From positions 20,615,351-20,679,350 of the forward strand of contig CM025856.1 of NCBI GenBank assembly GCA_003952965.2: a stretch of DNA of 64,000 nt. Direction: 5' to 3'. Positions 29,137-39,689 of this stretch are shown piece by piece (within the stretch, counting starts at the first letter, position 1; each line of letters begins with the position of its first letter). The notes under the pieces were generated by a model, which was not told the origin of the DNA, ran no database searches, and worked only from the letters and a program-made list of their open reading frames with translations. This DNA is from Morella rubra (Eukaryota > Streptophyta > Magnoliopsida > Fagales > Myricaceae). A program made the translations under genes and the position numbers.

Positions 29137-30934
29137 CTATGACTTCAGTTTCTGAATATTGTAATTGACAGTTTTTTCCTTCCACTCGTCCTTCTCAAGA
29201 TACATCTCATGGAAGCTTACTTCCCCACTGGCTTTTATGGTTAATGCAGCAGTGCTCCTTGTGCCATAAGGTCCCTGTACATCAGAAGATAGATGGATGA
29301 ATAAAACTCAGAAACTTACCATGGTGCAAACAGGATATAGCTAGTAATATTTACCAGTGGGGTGTCAACTTCAACGAATATGGAGCTCAAGTTGAATTCC
29401 CAGTCGAGGGAACAAATATGAGGTAATTTGCTTTCATCAGCTTTAACCGTGTCCCTCATTAGCTTTCCTACCATCTCTTTCACAGCCATCTTGCCCTTAC
29501 CATAGTTACCAAGCTGTTCCTTAAAGTTCAGTCCCAAACGCTGAGCCTGCAGGGATTAAAAAATGACTGTTTTTTGGGGGTATACACACTAATTTTAGGT
29601 TTTAACAACTTGCACATTCGCACATCAAGGATAATCCTGCTGGATGAGTCTTCTGGAATCTATTGAGCAGCTCAAGCAGACAAAGCCAGGAATTGGTAAT
29701 TGTTGGGGCCAATTACATAAAAAAAGATTTTGGGGGGCCAAAATGAATGAAACATAAATAAATTGTCAAAATCCATCAAAATACTAAAAAAATATGTTTT
29801 TTTTTAGCCAATTTTAGGAGGCATGCACCCCCCCCCCTAGCTTCTTCTTGCCTGCTCTCGCCTGTGCTCACATCTGCTGCACGAACAGACACCACATCGG
29901 TATCTCATGATTTTAAAGTTCACTTCATGTCCTTGCCATCCACTTATCTCACTCGCCTACATTTGCAGTTGCTGCCAACCACTATGTATTTTGTTTCTGA
30001 GTACCAACTTGAGCAGCGTGCTCTAACCTTGTGCTCACGTCTACGAGTGGCGGGGCAGTGAAACGCTTTGAATTCTTGCACAAATAACCTGGGATGAAGT
30101 CTTGCGAGACATAAACAAGGTTGGAGACGATGCCACGGTTTTGTTAAACTGGTTGCCCATTGATTTTCAGTTTCTGAGTACCAACTTGAGCAAGGAGTAC
30201 GTAACCTTGTGCCACGGGGAGTCGAGCTTTGCATTGGAAAGCACATGAACGCCTGGAGAAACCTCTTGAACAATAACGGGTTCTCCTTTCGGCCTGTTCG
30301 AGACATAAACCATGGTTTTGGAAGAGATATCAGCCACGACAAGGTTAAACCCATTGTATTGATGGGCCTCTGTAATCAGCTCCTCTGCAAACTCCTTGGG
30401 AGTCTTTTTGCTCTGCCGTCATGCCATGTAAAGACATTAAAAGTGAACCAGCTACCAAGTTGATGAAATAGGAAATGAACCAAGTCTTTTTATCAGGCAA
30501 ACTTTCATCCGTAAGGGGAGACGGATATGTATAGAATTTTACCTCCAGGAAAAGAACAGGCAGGTCTCCCCGACTCTTTGCCTCCGGAAGAGTATGAAGC
30601 TCCAACACGTTTGTTAGAAAAGCCACCCTCCCTCCTCTTGAACAAGCCAGCCACGTGCCTCCTGCAACCTCATCTCTCCCTCCTAGGATCTGGCCACCTT
30701 CCCACCATGCCACTGGCTTCGTAGGCCTTCGATCAAGCACGCCGAAGACACAAAACACAAACACAAATACCAGGCCCGTCATTCCTTCCGAAATTTAAAC
30801 CATCTTTAATGAAGGGGATTAAAAAAAGAAAACCAATCAATATCTGCTTGCCTGTGGTGGTATTCATCCCTATTTTGCAAGAGAACAAAAGGGAAGAGCG
30901 GGTCGACTTGCCAAGCAAAAGCAGCTATACACAT
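29137..30934 (-). CDS. TANGO2: TANGO2/NRDE family protein
   Basis: Member of the Transport and Golgi Organization 2 family, linked in animals to lipid and haem handling; its plant role is poorly known. Minus-strand exons: 30934-30852, 30726-30543, 30412-30206, 29546-29355, 29274-29137, giving 267 aa, the usual plant length. Seen: MCIAAFAWQ with Cys2 in the position of an Ntn-hydrolase nucleophile; the name-giving NRDEYHHR; PTKPVAWWEGG; ILGGRDEVAGGTWLA; FLTNV; GFNLVVADI; VHVLSNAKLDSPWHK; SIFVEVDTPL, then GPYGTRSTAAL. All introns are GT-AG except intron 1, where the donor reads CACAG|GCAAGC, a GC-AG intron; only this join restores HHR-PTKP. Intron 3 (29547-30205) contains a decayed duplicate of part of exon 3. 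The gene looks intact and converges on the PPR gene. Confidence 0.93.
29985..30160 (-). repeat. Decayed tandem duplicate of TANGO2 exon 3 region inside intron 3
   Basis: The intron segment around 29985-30160 repeats the region 30165-30330 that covers the end of exon 3. Shared words in the same order include TCTGAGTACCAACTTGAGCA, AACCTTGTG, CGAGACATAAAC and a GG(A/T)TTTGG-like tail, separated by about 174 bp. Translated out of the coding frame, both copies give CSSWYSET and SL(P/T)KPW. The intron copy no longer encodes the family residues and has small indels, so it is a relic of a local duplication. Confidence 0.65.
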
Positions 30935-32539
30935 TGCTCCAACTGTGAAGCTTATTCTGATTTTAAGAGACTAAAAACCTTTGGTCTTAGGTCACTGCTG
31001 AGAATGAGATGAAAGGAGCCTTATAGGACGCAAGAATGGAGGACCTTGGAAGAAGGGATTGTGAATATACACATTGCTTTTTGCATGCATTTTTGGCTTC
31101 TTATACTCCCATCGGAGTTGTCCTTTCTTTATACGCCGCTTAACTCGGTGCTGCATATATGACGCAGTGTGGTTTGTACAAAACAGTTGGCCATCGCCAA
31201 CCAGACAGTCTAGCGCGGAGACAGCTCAGAAGAAAATTCTCAAATTCAATATCCACGTATTTTGTACTTATCCAATTAACAAAATAGGTAAGGAATAATG
31301 AAGGATAGAAATCATTTTTAATTTATTGTCAGAATTAAATAATTCAATTTAAAGAGAGATAGAGACAATATGTCAGTAGAATCTATACTGTCCAGTAATT
31401 AATACAAATAACATTGAATGTTATGAAAATATGTGGTCTACACTACCCGGTAATTAATACAGACAACATTGAATATTATAAGACTGTGTGGTCTACACTA
31501 CCAGGTAATTAATACATACAACATTGAATGTTGTGAGACTATGTGGTCCACCTAATCGGTAATTAATACAAAGAGTATTGAATGTTGTGAGATATGTTTC
31601 TCTTTCATAATTATACGATGCCTCTTATAATAGAGTCTATATTGTCCAGTAATAAATACATGCAATATTAAATGTTGTGAGATATATGTTGTGTCTATCT
31701 CTCTTCGAACTAAATGATAAAATTAACAAGGTGTTTGGAAGCTAAAATTTTGGACTCCCAAAATTTCTACCCTAATAAAATAATTCTCTAAAATTCTCTC
31801 TCTCCACATCAAATCATTACTTTTCACACTAAATAAATATAAAAAATTTATTTAAATCATATCCCTCTTTATTTTTTCACCAACTCCAACACTTCAATAT
31901 TTTAAATACTCCAACATTTTCACAATCAAACACCATAATTAAATTAAAGAGGAGACGTGGGTGTCCACTGTCCAATAAGGAGTGCGTGAAAACTTTGGGC
32001 CAATCCGACATAGGTACGGTACAAGGGGTGCCGTAAGGCTTGTTACCGTTGCCCCTAGGGTCGTTATCTTCCAGACCCTATTTAGATCAGGATTGACCCG
32101 GAACCTACCCCGAGTTCACAATTGAGGCGGGCATTTAAAGGAGGCTGGCCACCGGCTGCGTAGGCAAGGTACACGCATTTGCGGCACCGTTTTCAGAAAC
32201 GAGAGGCGCGCCTTTACGTTTTTCTAACAAATAATCCATAAATCCACACTGCCCCTTTTTCAGATAATTGCCTCAAGTGTCGGTGGGGTATCGTTTCTAC
32301 CTGGGAACTTTGTTCTCGTCGTTCAAAAAACTATTAACTCGGAGGATGCTCTGCTTCTTCTGTGGGTAGAACGACTAGTACACGAAGGAGCTCCCGCATG
32401 CATTCCGTTCTGTAGTTATCATGGCAGCTATGCCCTGTCTGTGTGCTCCTTAGTACTGTGAGTACGTGACGGAGGTGCATTTAGTTCTGTAGCTTTCATG
32501 TTGAGTCCATGTGCTCCTTAAAGCCTAATGCCCGCATAT
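30935..32539. other. Intergenic with tandem repeat array
   Basis: Promoter side of the TANGO2 gene to about 31.3 kb. A 55-bp tandem array follows (listed separately), then AT-rich DNA. A GC-richer block at about 31960-32540 contains an imperfect direct repeat of about 75 bp (GTTCTGTAGTTATCATG and GTTCTGTAGCTTTCATG, each followed by a TGTGCTCCTTA-like word). No gene is seen. Confidence 0.5.
31381..31686 (+). repeat. 55-bp tandem repeat array (4 units plus a diverged fifth)
   Basis: Units begin at 31381, 31436, 31491 and 31546 (last one short), with a diverged unit at about 31637-31686. The core is CGGTAATTAATACA, then ACATTGAATGTTGTGAGA, then a TATGTGGTC-like end. A single related unit occurs at about 45716-45765, so the sequence is dispersed as well as tandem. 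It could be the internal repeat of a transposable element. No coding potential. Confidence 0.8.
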
Positions 32540-33366
32540 CAGTTATTGAATTTATTTTTAAGAAACTACACTTTGCACCCGTTAAGGGTAACTAAAAAAA
32601 GTGTTGACATGTAATAAGTAGGTAATTAGGAAAAGCAATTGATCTACTTAATTACGTTATTAATTAATTTTTTCTAAGTAGAAAAGATGGAAGAGGACGA
32701 ACATCATAGTTTACTTTGAGTGTGATCATACGAGACTTTTTGCAAAATGTCCAGATTTAGTCATAACTAATATAGAAGAGAAATTATTATCACAACTTTA
32801 TAACAGTACAATTGATTTGTATTATCTATGGAAGGAAAACCGTCACCGCAACTCTACGAGAGTACAATTAATTTACGTGGAAGTGGAAGGATTCGATCGA
32901 TAGATTTCTGCAACTCTCACGTCTACTCTTGGGTGTCCCTTTTTAGTACTCAGTTATTGGGTCGCTTAATTTATTTTTAAGAAACTACACTTTGCGCCCG
33001 TTAAGGGTAACTAAAAAAAGTGTTGACATGTAATAAGTACGTAATTAGGAAAAGCAATTGATCTAATTAATTACGTTATTAATTAATTTTTTCTAAGTAG
33101 AGAAGATGGAAGAGGACGAACATCATAGCTTACTTTGAGTGTGATCATACGAAACTCTACTTTTTGCAAAATGTCCGGATTGAGTCATAACTAATATAGA
33201 AGAGAAATCATTATCACAACTTTATAACAATGCAATTGATTTGTATTATCTATGGAAGGAAAACCGTCACCGCAACTCTACGAGAGTACAATTAATTTTG
33301 GAAGTGGAAGGATTCCGATAGATTTCTAACTCTCACGTCTACTCTTGGGTGTCCCTTTTTAGTACT
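32540..33366 (+). repeat. Tandem duplication of a 0.41-kb non-coding block
   Basis: Copy 1 is 32540-32950 and copy 2 is 32951-33366. Both begin CAGTTATTG, share TTAAGAAACTACACTTTGC, run through GGAAGAGGACGAACATCATA and end GTGTCCCTTTTTAGTACT. They differ by few substitutions and small indels, so the event is recent compared with other repeats here. Neither copy encodes a protein. Confidence 0.92.
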
Positions 33367-35359
33367 CCAAACCAATTGAGATATGTTGTTGTGGTAATTA
33401 CACTTTGAATGATATAGAATGACTTTGTTATGTCCCATAAGCTTAAAAAAAATTGTGCTTAATCCATAGCTGAAACCGCCAATTATGGATTTGGCGGAAG
33501 ATGGTTAGTTCTGTTTTCTTGTTCCTATGTCGTGTTCTATGGGTAATATTTACAAAGCGGCTACGTACTATGAGAATTGCTTTGTAGGTGGAGGGTATAT
33601 TTTAAATTCTGCAGGGAGTTTGCCGCGGACATTTTCTTAATGCCCACCAAAAATTTCAGCCGGTCAATAAATCCGCAACAAATTTTGAGGCTTGTACTTG
33701 CTGCAACATGCTGGGTTGGTCAGGGGGTCCAGACCTGAAATTTGAGAGTTTGCTCTAGTTAAGTTTTAAATTCTTATATGCAACCAATTCTTTATGCCAG
33801 AGCTTGTGATCCAATAATTATCCTAGTTTAGTATCAATTTGGAAATTAGTCCGTTATAAAACTCTAAATACCTTCATTAAAAAAAACATGTCATGTGTTG
33901 AGAAAAATTGATACCTAAATCTAATTGGATTGGTTAGATGGTCCAAACTTAAAATTTGAGAGTTTACTTTCTTTAAAATTTTAAGTTATTGAAACTCCAA
34001 ACTTAAAATTTGAGAGTTTACTTTCTTTAAAATTTTAAGTTATAAACTCTTAATTCAATTCTTTAGGTTATTTAAATATTTGTGACTCAATAATTATCTA
34101 GGTTGTGTAGAATGAAGGCTGCACAAATTTAGAGATTAGTTGGGGACAAAACTATTATACCTTGGTCATTAAAAAAAAAAAAAAAAAGTATGTCATACGC
34201 TGATATAAATTGTGAGGTGGCTGGTACAGTTTGCCTTTTGGACTTAACCCGTTGACATGTGCCTATGGAAGAATTCCGTTCTGGGCTGGGCCGAATCCTA
34301 CCAATACTTTTCCACAAGAAAAAGGCCGGAACTTTCTTTGTATAGTTTTTCTTTTCCTGGACGATCTTTAGTTTGTATAATTGATTTAGTAGGAAGATTC
34401 TGTAGATTTTTGTAGAAACACGAATAGACTAGGGTAATTAAATTCTAAATATTAGTTAATTAAAATTATCTATCTTTCTGAATAGAGTTTTAAAAAAACT
34501 ATGACCTCAAGTTAGTGATCAGATACTAACCACAACATTAAATACGAGAATAAAACTTTTGTTATATCTTTCCACCGCCTTTTTCTGGTTTAATTCATTT
34601 TCTTTTGGTGACGGCATATATAAGTTTATTATTTAAGAGTAATTATTTTTTAAAAAATATTGCACATTATCCCCACAAATTTTCACTCCGTTTCCCATGT
34701 GTTGTCTCTCTGCTTGGACAATCGACTATGCTGGACTATCACATTTTACAAATTTATACTCAATTAAAATAGGTTAAAAATAGGCATGTGATACAACCTC
34801 CTTCTACAGATTGGTAGCTTATAGGTTACTGGTCCAACACATTACAATAATGTAATTATTTTAGGAGAAAAGACACTTTAGGATCTCAAATTACTATATC
34901 AATATCACTTTAAGAGTCCAAACTATCAAATTTGTCACATTTAGTTTTCGAATTATCAAAATTTATTATTGTGTGCCCTCAAAAAATATCAGAAGATCAA
35001 AATCGTGTCATATATGTTAAAAAAAAAAAAAATTATATTGACTATATAGTTTAAGTGCGCAAAATGAAGTTTTTCCAATTTTATACGGAAAATCTTGCTG
35101 GGTAAAATGAAATCGAGCAACATCACTTAATATGATCACATTCATTTGATATCTAAGCAAATATTCAATGAAATTGGTAGCCTCGTTACACTGATAGGTT
35201 ACAAGAGATTTTGCTTACACTTGCATTGTGAGAACCCAAATTCTCCCACGAATTGCATTGGCCTAAGCTCCCATTACCTCAAGTGGAGGAACGTTCACTT
35301 GGTTTTGGGAACTCCTTGCGCCAATGCAGATCAAGATGCTTCCAACTATGGGAGAAAAT
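33367..35359. other. AT-rich intergenic region
   Basis: No gene is supported. A 47-bp sequence (CCAAACTTAAAATTTGAGAG onward) is repeated directly at about 33943-33989 and 33996-34042. A frame at 35146-35409 is too short and featureless to call, although it lies next to NLR relics. Confidence 0.45.
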
Positions 35360-35637
35360 TGTTGAGAATATATTCAAATAATAAAATATTCTTTTTTTTA
35401 TCAGCTTAAGTTTTTGGGATGAATGTTAGATTCACATAGTATCAAAGCCAAGGTCCCAAGTTCGAGAACCTGACTCCGCACTCTACCCCAATTTCAATTA
35501 AATATTACACGTGTTGGGCCTCCCAATTAAAAGAGAGTCCGGCCCACACGTGAGAGGAGTGTTAGAGAATATATTCAAATAATAAAATCTTCATCTTCCT
35601 ATCAGCTTAAACTTTTGAGATAAATGGTAAATTTACA
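35360..35637 (+). mobile_element. TRIM (terminal-repeat retrotransposon in miniature)
   Basis: A 278-bp fossil LTR-type element without coding capacity. Terminal direct repeats are 35360-35436 and 35560-35637, each starting TGTT and ending CA. The first is followed by TAGTATCAAAGCC, which resembles the primer-binding site complementary to initiator tRNA-Met seen in plant LTR elements. A purine-rich tract (GTGAGAGGAG) precedes the second. Flanking 5-mers AAAAT and AAAAC are a near-match target duplication. The two terminal repeats have drifted clearly apart, so the insertion is old. It is complete in outline and always depended on other elements' proteins. Confidence 0.75.
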
Positions 35638-35649
35638 AAAACAACGGTT

Positions 35650-35990
35650 TATTCAAGCCTCTCACGGCATAAACAGATCAAGTTTCTCTCCAACACCTCC
35701 AGCTTTCGCAAGGCAGTCAAAACTCCATAGGCCCAAAGGGAGAATGCTCAACTCGTAGCATCGGTCCATAACCAAATGCATTGGACCTCTGCCCTGTTCC
35801 CATTCTTTAAAATTCTCGAAGTTTCCAATTGAAGTACTTGGGAGTTTTGGAAACGAATCTGCGATTGACGTGGAGCACACCAGAAAAGCAAGCGACTTGG
35901 AAATTTCAGTATCTGAAGATAGGGGAGGTTTCCCAGAACTGTCATGCCGCCACCGTCGTCTAAGCACACTTCACTTGCATATGTCTGGGC
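35650..35990 (-). pseudogene. NLR leucine-rich-repeat fragment
   Basis: Minus-strand frames read LGNLPYLQILKFPS and LQLETSRI, then in another frame FENFKEWEQGRGPMHLVM followed by DRCYELSILPLGLW. This is the C-terminal LRR end typical of coiled-coil NLRs (LP.L..L.L, W....G.MP.L..L.I..C..L..LP.GL). Frame changes and lack of an NB-ARC make it a relic. A TRIM element lies directly beside it at 35360-35637. Confidence 0.6.
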
Positions 35991-36119
35991 CAGTGAGTTT
36001 ACCTGAAGATTTGGAACCTACAGGTTAAGGTTATGTCGAACCTACAAGTCGTTTCCACTGTATCACTTAACCCACAAAATGTGTCTCATTGGTGAGACCA
36101 AATTCTTAAGGAAACCAGG

Positions 36120-36580
36120 AATGTGGTTTGCGTCAGACGAAAGCAACTGGCTGATGTTCTGGCGAACCTCCGCTATTTACCTCATCTTGAAACCTTGAAG
36201 ATCATAAATTGTTCAGAAGGTCCTCGTTTTCCGGTTTTATTTCCAACGACAGGAGGGTGCTGGGGAAACTCCCCAATCTTCATAATTCGTATACTGAAAC
36301 TACAAAGGTGCTTGCTTTCCAGTCAGCTCATAGTCTTTGCAGGTTCGTTTCCTCGACTCGAAGTTCTTGAATTGGAAAATCTTAGAATTAAAAAGTGGAA
36401 ACAGAGGAGGCACGGAATGCCGGGACCCAACCATTTGGTTATCAAACGATGCAATTGAGTTGACGATGCTTCCATTGAAACTTTGGAGTTCAACTGCTTT
36501 GGAAGATTTCGAGGTGTGGTGGAACAACTTAGCAACAGAGGCCGGGGCTGAATCTGCAGATCTAGCCTCCTCCAGGTGAC
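36120..36580 (+). pseudogene. NLR leucine-rich-repeat fragment, opposite orientation
   Basis: Plus-strand frames read LANLRYLPHLETLKIINC, then SFPRLEVLELENLRIKKW and PNHLVIKRCN, and in a second frame IELTMLPLKLWSSTALEDF. The pattern and ending match the fragment at 35650-35990, so the two are diverged head-to-head relics of related NLR genes. No start, coiled coil or NB-ARC is present nearby. The style resembles the LRRs of the intact NLR at 835-3579, but I cannot show it derives from that gene. Confidence 0.6.
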
Positions 36581-36999
36581 GACTTTTATCGAACGGTGTA
36601 CCTTTCGATTGCTCTCAATTGCTTCTCCGGACCCTGCCATTGCTGCTATAAGGTTTATGGGTGGAATAGCTGCTTGCCCCACCGGTTTGGCAGAGAAGAG
36701 ACTTCTAGTTCTTGATTGGTTTTGTTTCATTACTATCGAGTAATTGGTTTGTATTCACTTGAACTGAGAAAAAGCAAATTGATTTCGCTTTCAGATTGCT
36801 GCTTTCTTGTAATTTTTTGTGTCATCTGCCCAGAAAGTTTTGATTCCCGCTTGAAATCGTATGCGGGGTTGTTGGATCTCTTTGATTTGTGTTTCAAACA
36901 TCTTAATGGATACTGACTTGATTTTAATACTGCAAATTTTAGTGATTTTTTCTAATTTGGAGTGCGAGATCATGTCCATGGTGATTTAGCACAAATTAA
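36581..36999. other. Intergenic, nothing recognised
   Basis: Mixed-composition DNA between the NLR relic and the element at 37000. Short ORFs on both strands have no family features. Confidence 0.4.
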
Positions 37000-38450
37000 A
37001 GGGCTGTAAACGAGCAGAGCTGAGCCGAGCCAAGTAGCGATACACGTATATTGAGTTCGAGCTCGGCTCGTTTAACACATAATAACTGGAGTTTGGCTCG
37101 AGCTCAAATAAAACTTGAAAATTCTTGTTTGAACTCAACTCGTTAAATTTTAAACAAGCTCGAGCTCGTTTTGTATTTTTGAAAATTATGGAGAAACTTT
37201 TCAAGATTTGAAATTATTGTATTTTTGACACTCAAAATCTTGGCCTTAATTAAAAAAATTACAAAATAATCTCTCACCTCATTACCATGTAATTATGTAT
37301 AAAAGTTCTAAATTTATGATCTAAACTATACTAATAGTAGAGACATTTATTCCTAAAGATAGATGTTGCTCTTAGCTTATGAATTTCGCTAATATCAGTT
37401 GTATTTTGACACGATAAAATCTCAATAGTACATTTGTCATCAAGTATAGACTACTCTATGTCTTAAGGTATACTAAACATGACCTATTAATTAAATTAGA
37501 GTTGTTTCCATGCTTATCTGCTATTCCACAATAAGGAACTCCTCCAATCTAAACCTTCTATGTACAAAATCAAGTTTAATTATTTATACTTTTGTCAAAA
37601 TTTGATATATATTGAATATCTAGATAATTTGATCGTAACGATGAAAGTTAAAAAGATGAAAATTAGCAAAATTTCTTATGAAATAATTTTTAACTTCATA
37701 TTAGCTATATAAATATAAGAATGATTATGAATTACTAAGAAAATGTTAAACTAACATGAAACACATATGTTATATAAATTGAAGTAGCTAAATTTTTAAG
37801 TAAATATAAAATGGTAAAACATGTAATTACATATATGTGGTTATAACATAGAAATTAAGAAACAGCCCTTAAAGAGTGTTTCAAACTTAAATTAAAATGC
37901 ATAACAAAATGTATGAATAGATATACATACATTAATATCAAACAAAATGATAACCTATTAGAAATATTTTGTTTTATATAAATGAAAAAATATTTAATTA
38001 CATATGTTATAACAAATATATTAAATCGAGCTTAAACTAAAATGCATAACAAAATATATACTTATATATTTAAAAATGACATATACATATATACATTTTA
38101 TAAAGTAACTTAATATGATAATATCATAAAAATTAAATATAAACCATAACACATACATATACATAGGGATATATACAATAGTAAGAATATAAATATATTT
38201 GTATTTACGTGTATCTTTTTAATACAAGCTTTTAAATGAATTCAAATAAGCCGAGTCGAGTTTATATGAGTTTTGTTCGTGAGTTTACGTCGAGTCGAGC
38301 CAGCCGAATTTAATTGAGTTTGGCTCATTTAATATTTGAGTTAGAAATAGTGTTTGAACTCGGCTTATTTATTAAATGAACAAGCTCGAGTCAAACTTAT
38401 ATGAGTTGAGTTCAAGTTGTTCATGAATGGCTCGGTTCATTTACAGCCCT
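37000..38450. mobile_element. 1.45-kb non-autonomous DNA element with GAGC-rich inverted ends
   Basis: The left end reads AGGGCTGTAAACGAGC and the right end, on the opposite strand, AGGGCTGTAAATGAAC. About 200 bp at each end is rich in GAGCTCGGCTCG-like words arranged in inverted orientation. The interior is very AT-rich and non-coding. GCACAA occurs just outside both ends (left at about 36989, right at about 38453) but not at equal distances, so the target duplication is uncertain. Ends of this kind recur in many plant genomes; the superfamily is not settled here, with a Mutator-like or hAT-like derivative possible. Confidence 0.72.
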
Positions 38451-39689
38451 CTGCACAATGAATTTACCTAATGCCTAACAAATATATCAAAACATGTCCA
38501 TTTGAAACATGTAATTTTAAAGCAGAACAACCTCAGAGAACTCTATTCCACACATATTGGTGAAGCTATAGTAGGTTCTTAAACAAAATATTATAAATAT
38601 GCTCAAGAACAAAGGAAGAGGAATTTTGGATGCATTATTTTGATAATACAAAATAATATAATAGATAAATATATATTGCACCCTCTAATTAAAAAAGTTT
38701 TGATACTTTTCACTATATATATTATTTTTATCAGGTTGCGGCCATCCACTATTAATTTCAATGCTTTGCACCCATAGTTAGAATTTTTTGACGAAAATTG
38801 ATATTTTGGCCTCAAAATTATAATTTTATCCTTAAAAATAGTCGCTATAAAAAAATTTATGAGGATAAAATTGTCATTCACTCGTCAATTTTGTTTTCCC
38901 ACTCTGAAAAACTACAAAACAGAAATACTAGATAATGTGTAAAGTATTAAAAACACTATAATTAGAAAATATAAAATATATTTATCCCACAATATAAAGT
39001 TTACCCAAAACAACGTAGCAAAACCATCGAGACAAAAACTTTTTTTATGTCCCCCGTTGCACCTTATTCTCATTTACAACCACTCTCGAAAGGTTAAATT
39101 TTGGAGAACGAGAATTGTTGAGAAAGTGAAAAAGGTAGTTAATTTAAATGAATTTTTTATAATAAAAATAGATAATTTAATGAAGAAATTATTTTATTGA
39201 ATAAATTTTAGAGTGCACCAAAATTTTGACTGGTAAATGCTACCGCAGTTTCATTTTGTATCTTTGGGCATAATTGGAAGTGTCTAGGAATATAAACTTT
39301 CTCTTTTTATTTTTGGAAAAAAAATATACCTTTTCATCTCCATTTTATGCTTTGCACCTATTCACAAATTATCTATTTTTTCTTTTTCTTTTTTCTACGT
39401 AAAATTATCCTATTTTTTCGGTAAGATGGAAATTGACTTCCACCCCACGTCAGCATCTTGTAACTCGTACGTTGCGATCGAACCAATCCGAATCTACCTA
39501 AGCATTTCTTTTATTTTTCTTTTTCTTTTTTCTAATCACCTTACTAAGCACTTCTTCCATTCAGGAAAAAGGGGCTGAAAAATAAAAGGAAAATTAAAAT
39601 ATTGAGCGCCTGTTTGGGGAGAGAGGAAAAAAAGCAGAGGGAGAGAAGAGAAAAGACAAAGGGGCGAGGTATCAGAAAAGTCGATAACG
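38451..39689. other. Intergenic and upstream region of the bromodomain gene
   Basis: AT-rich up to about 39.4 kb, then a mixed segment with a purine-rich 5' leader (GAGAGGAAAAAAAGCAGAGG near 39620) directly before the bromodomain start codon. No other gene is seen. Confidence 0.45.

Noticed and set aside
29944-30354. 136-codon minus-strand frame
   Set aside because: It runs through TANGO2 exon 3 in the wrong frame and on into the intron duplicate. The internal similarity reflects DNA duplication, not a protein with repeats.
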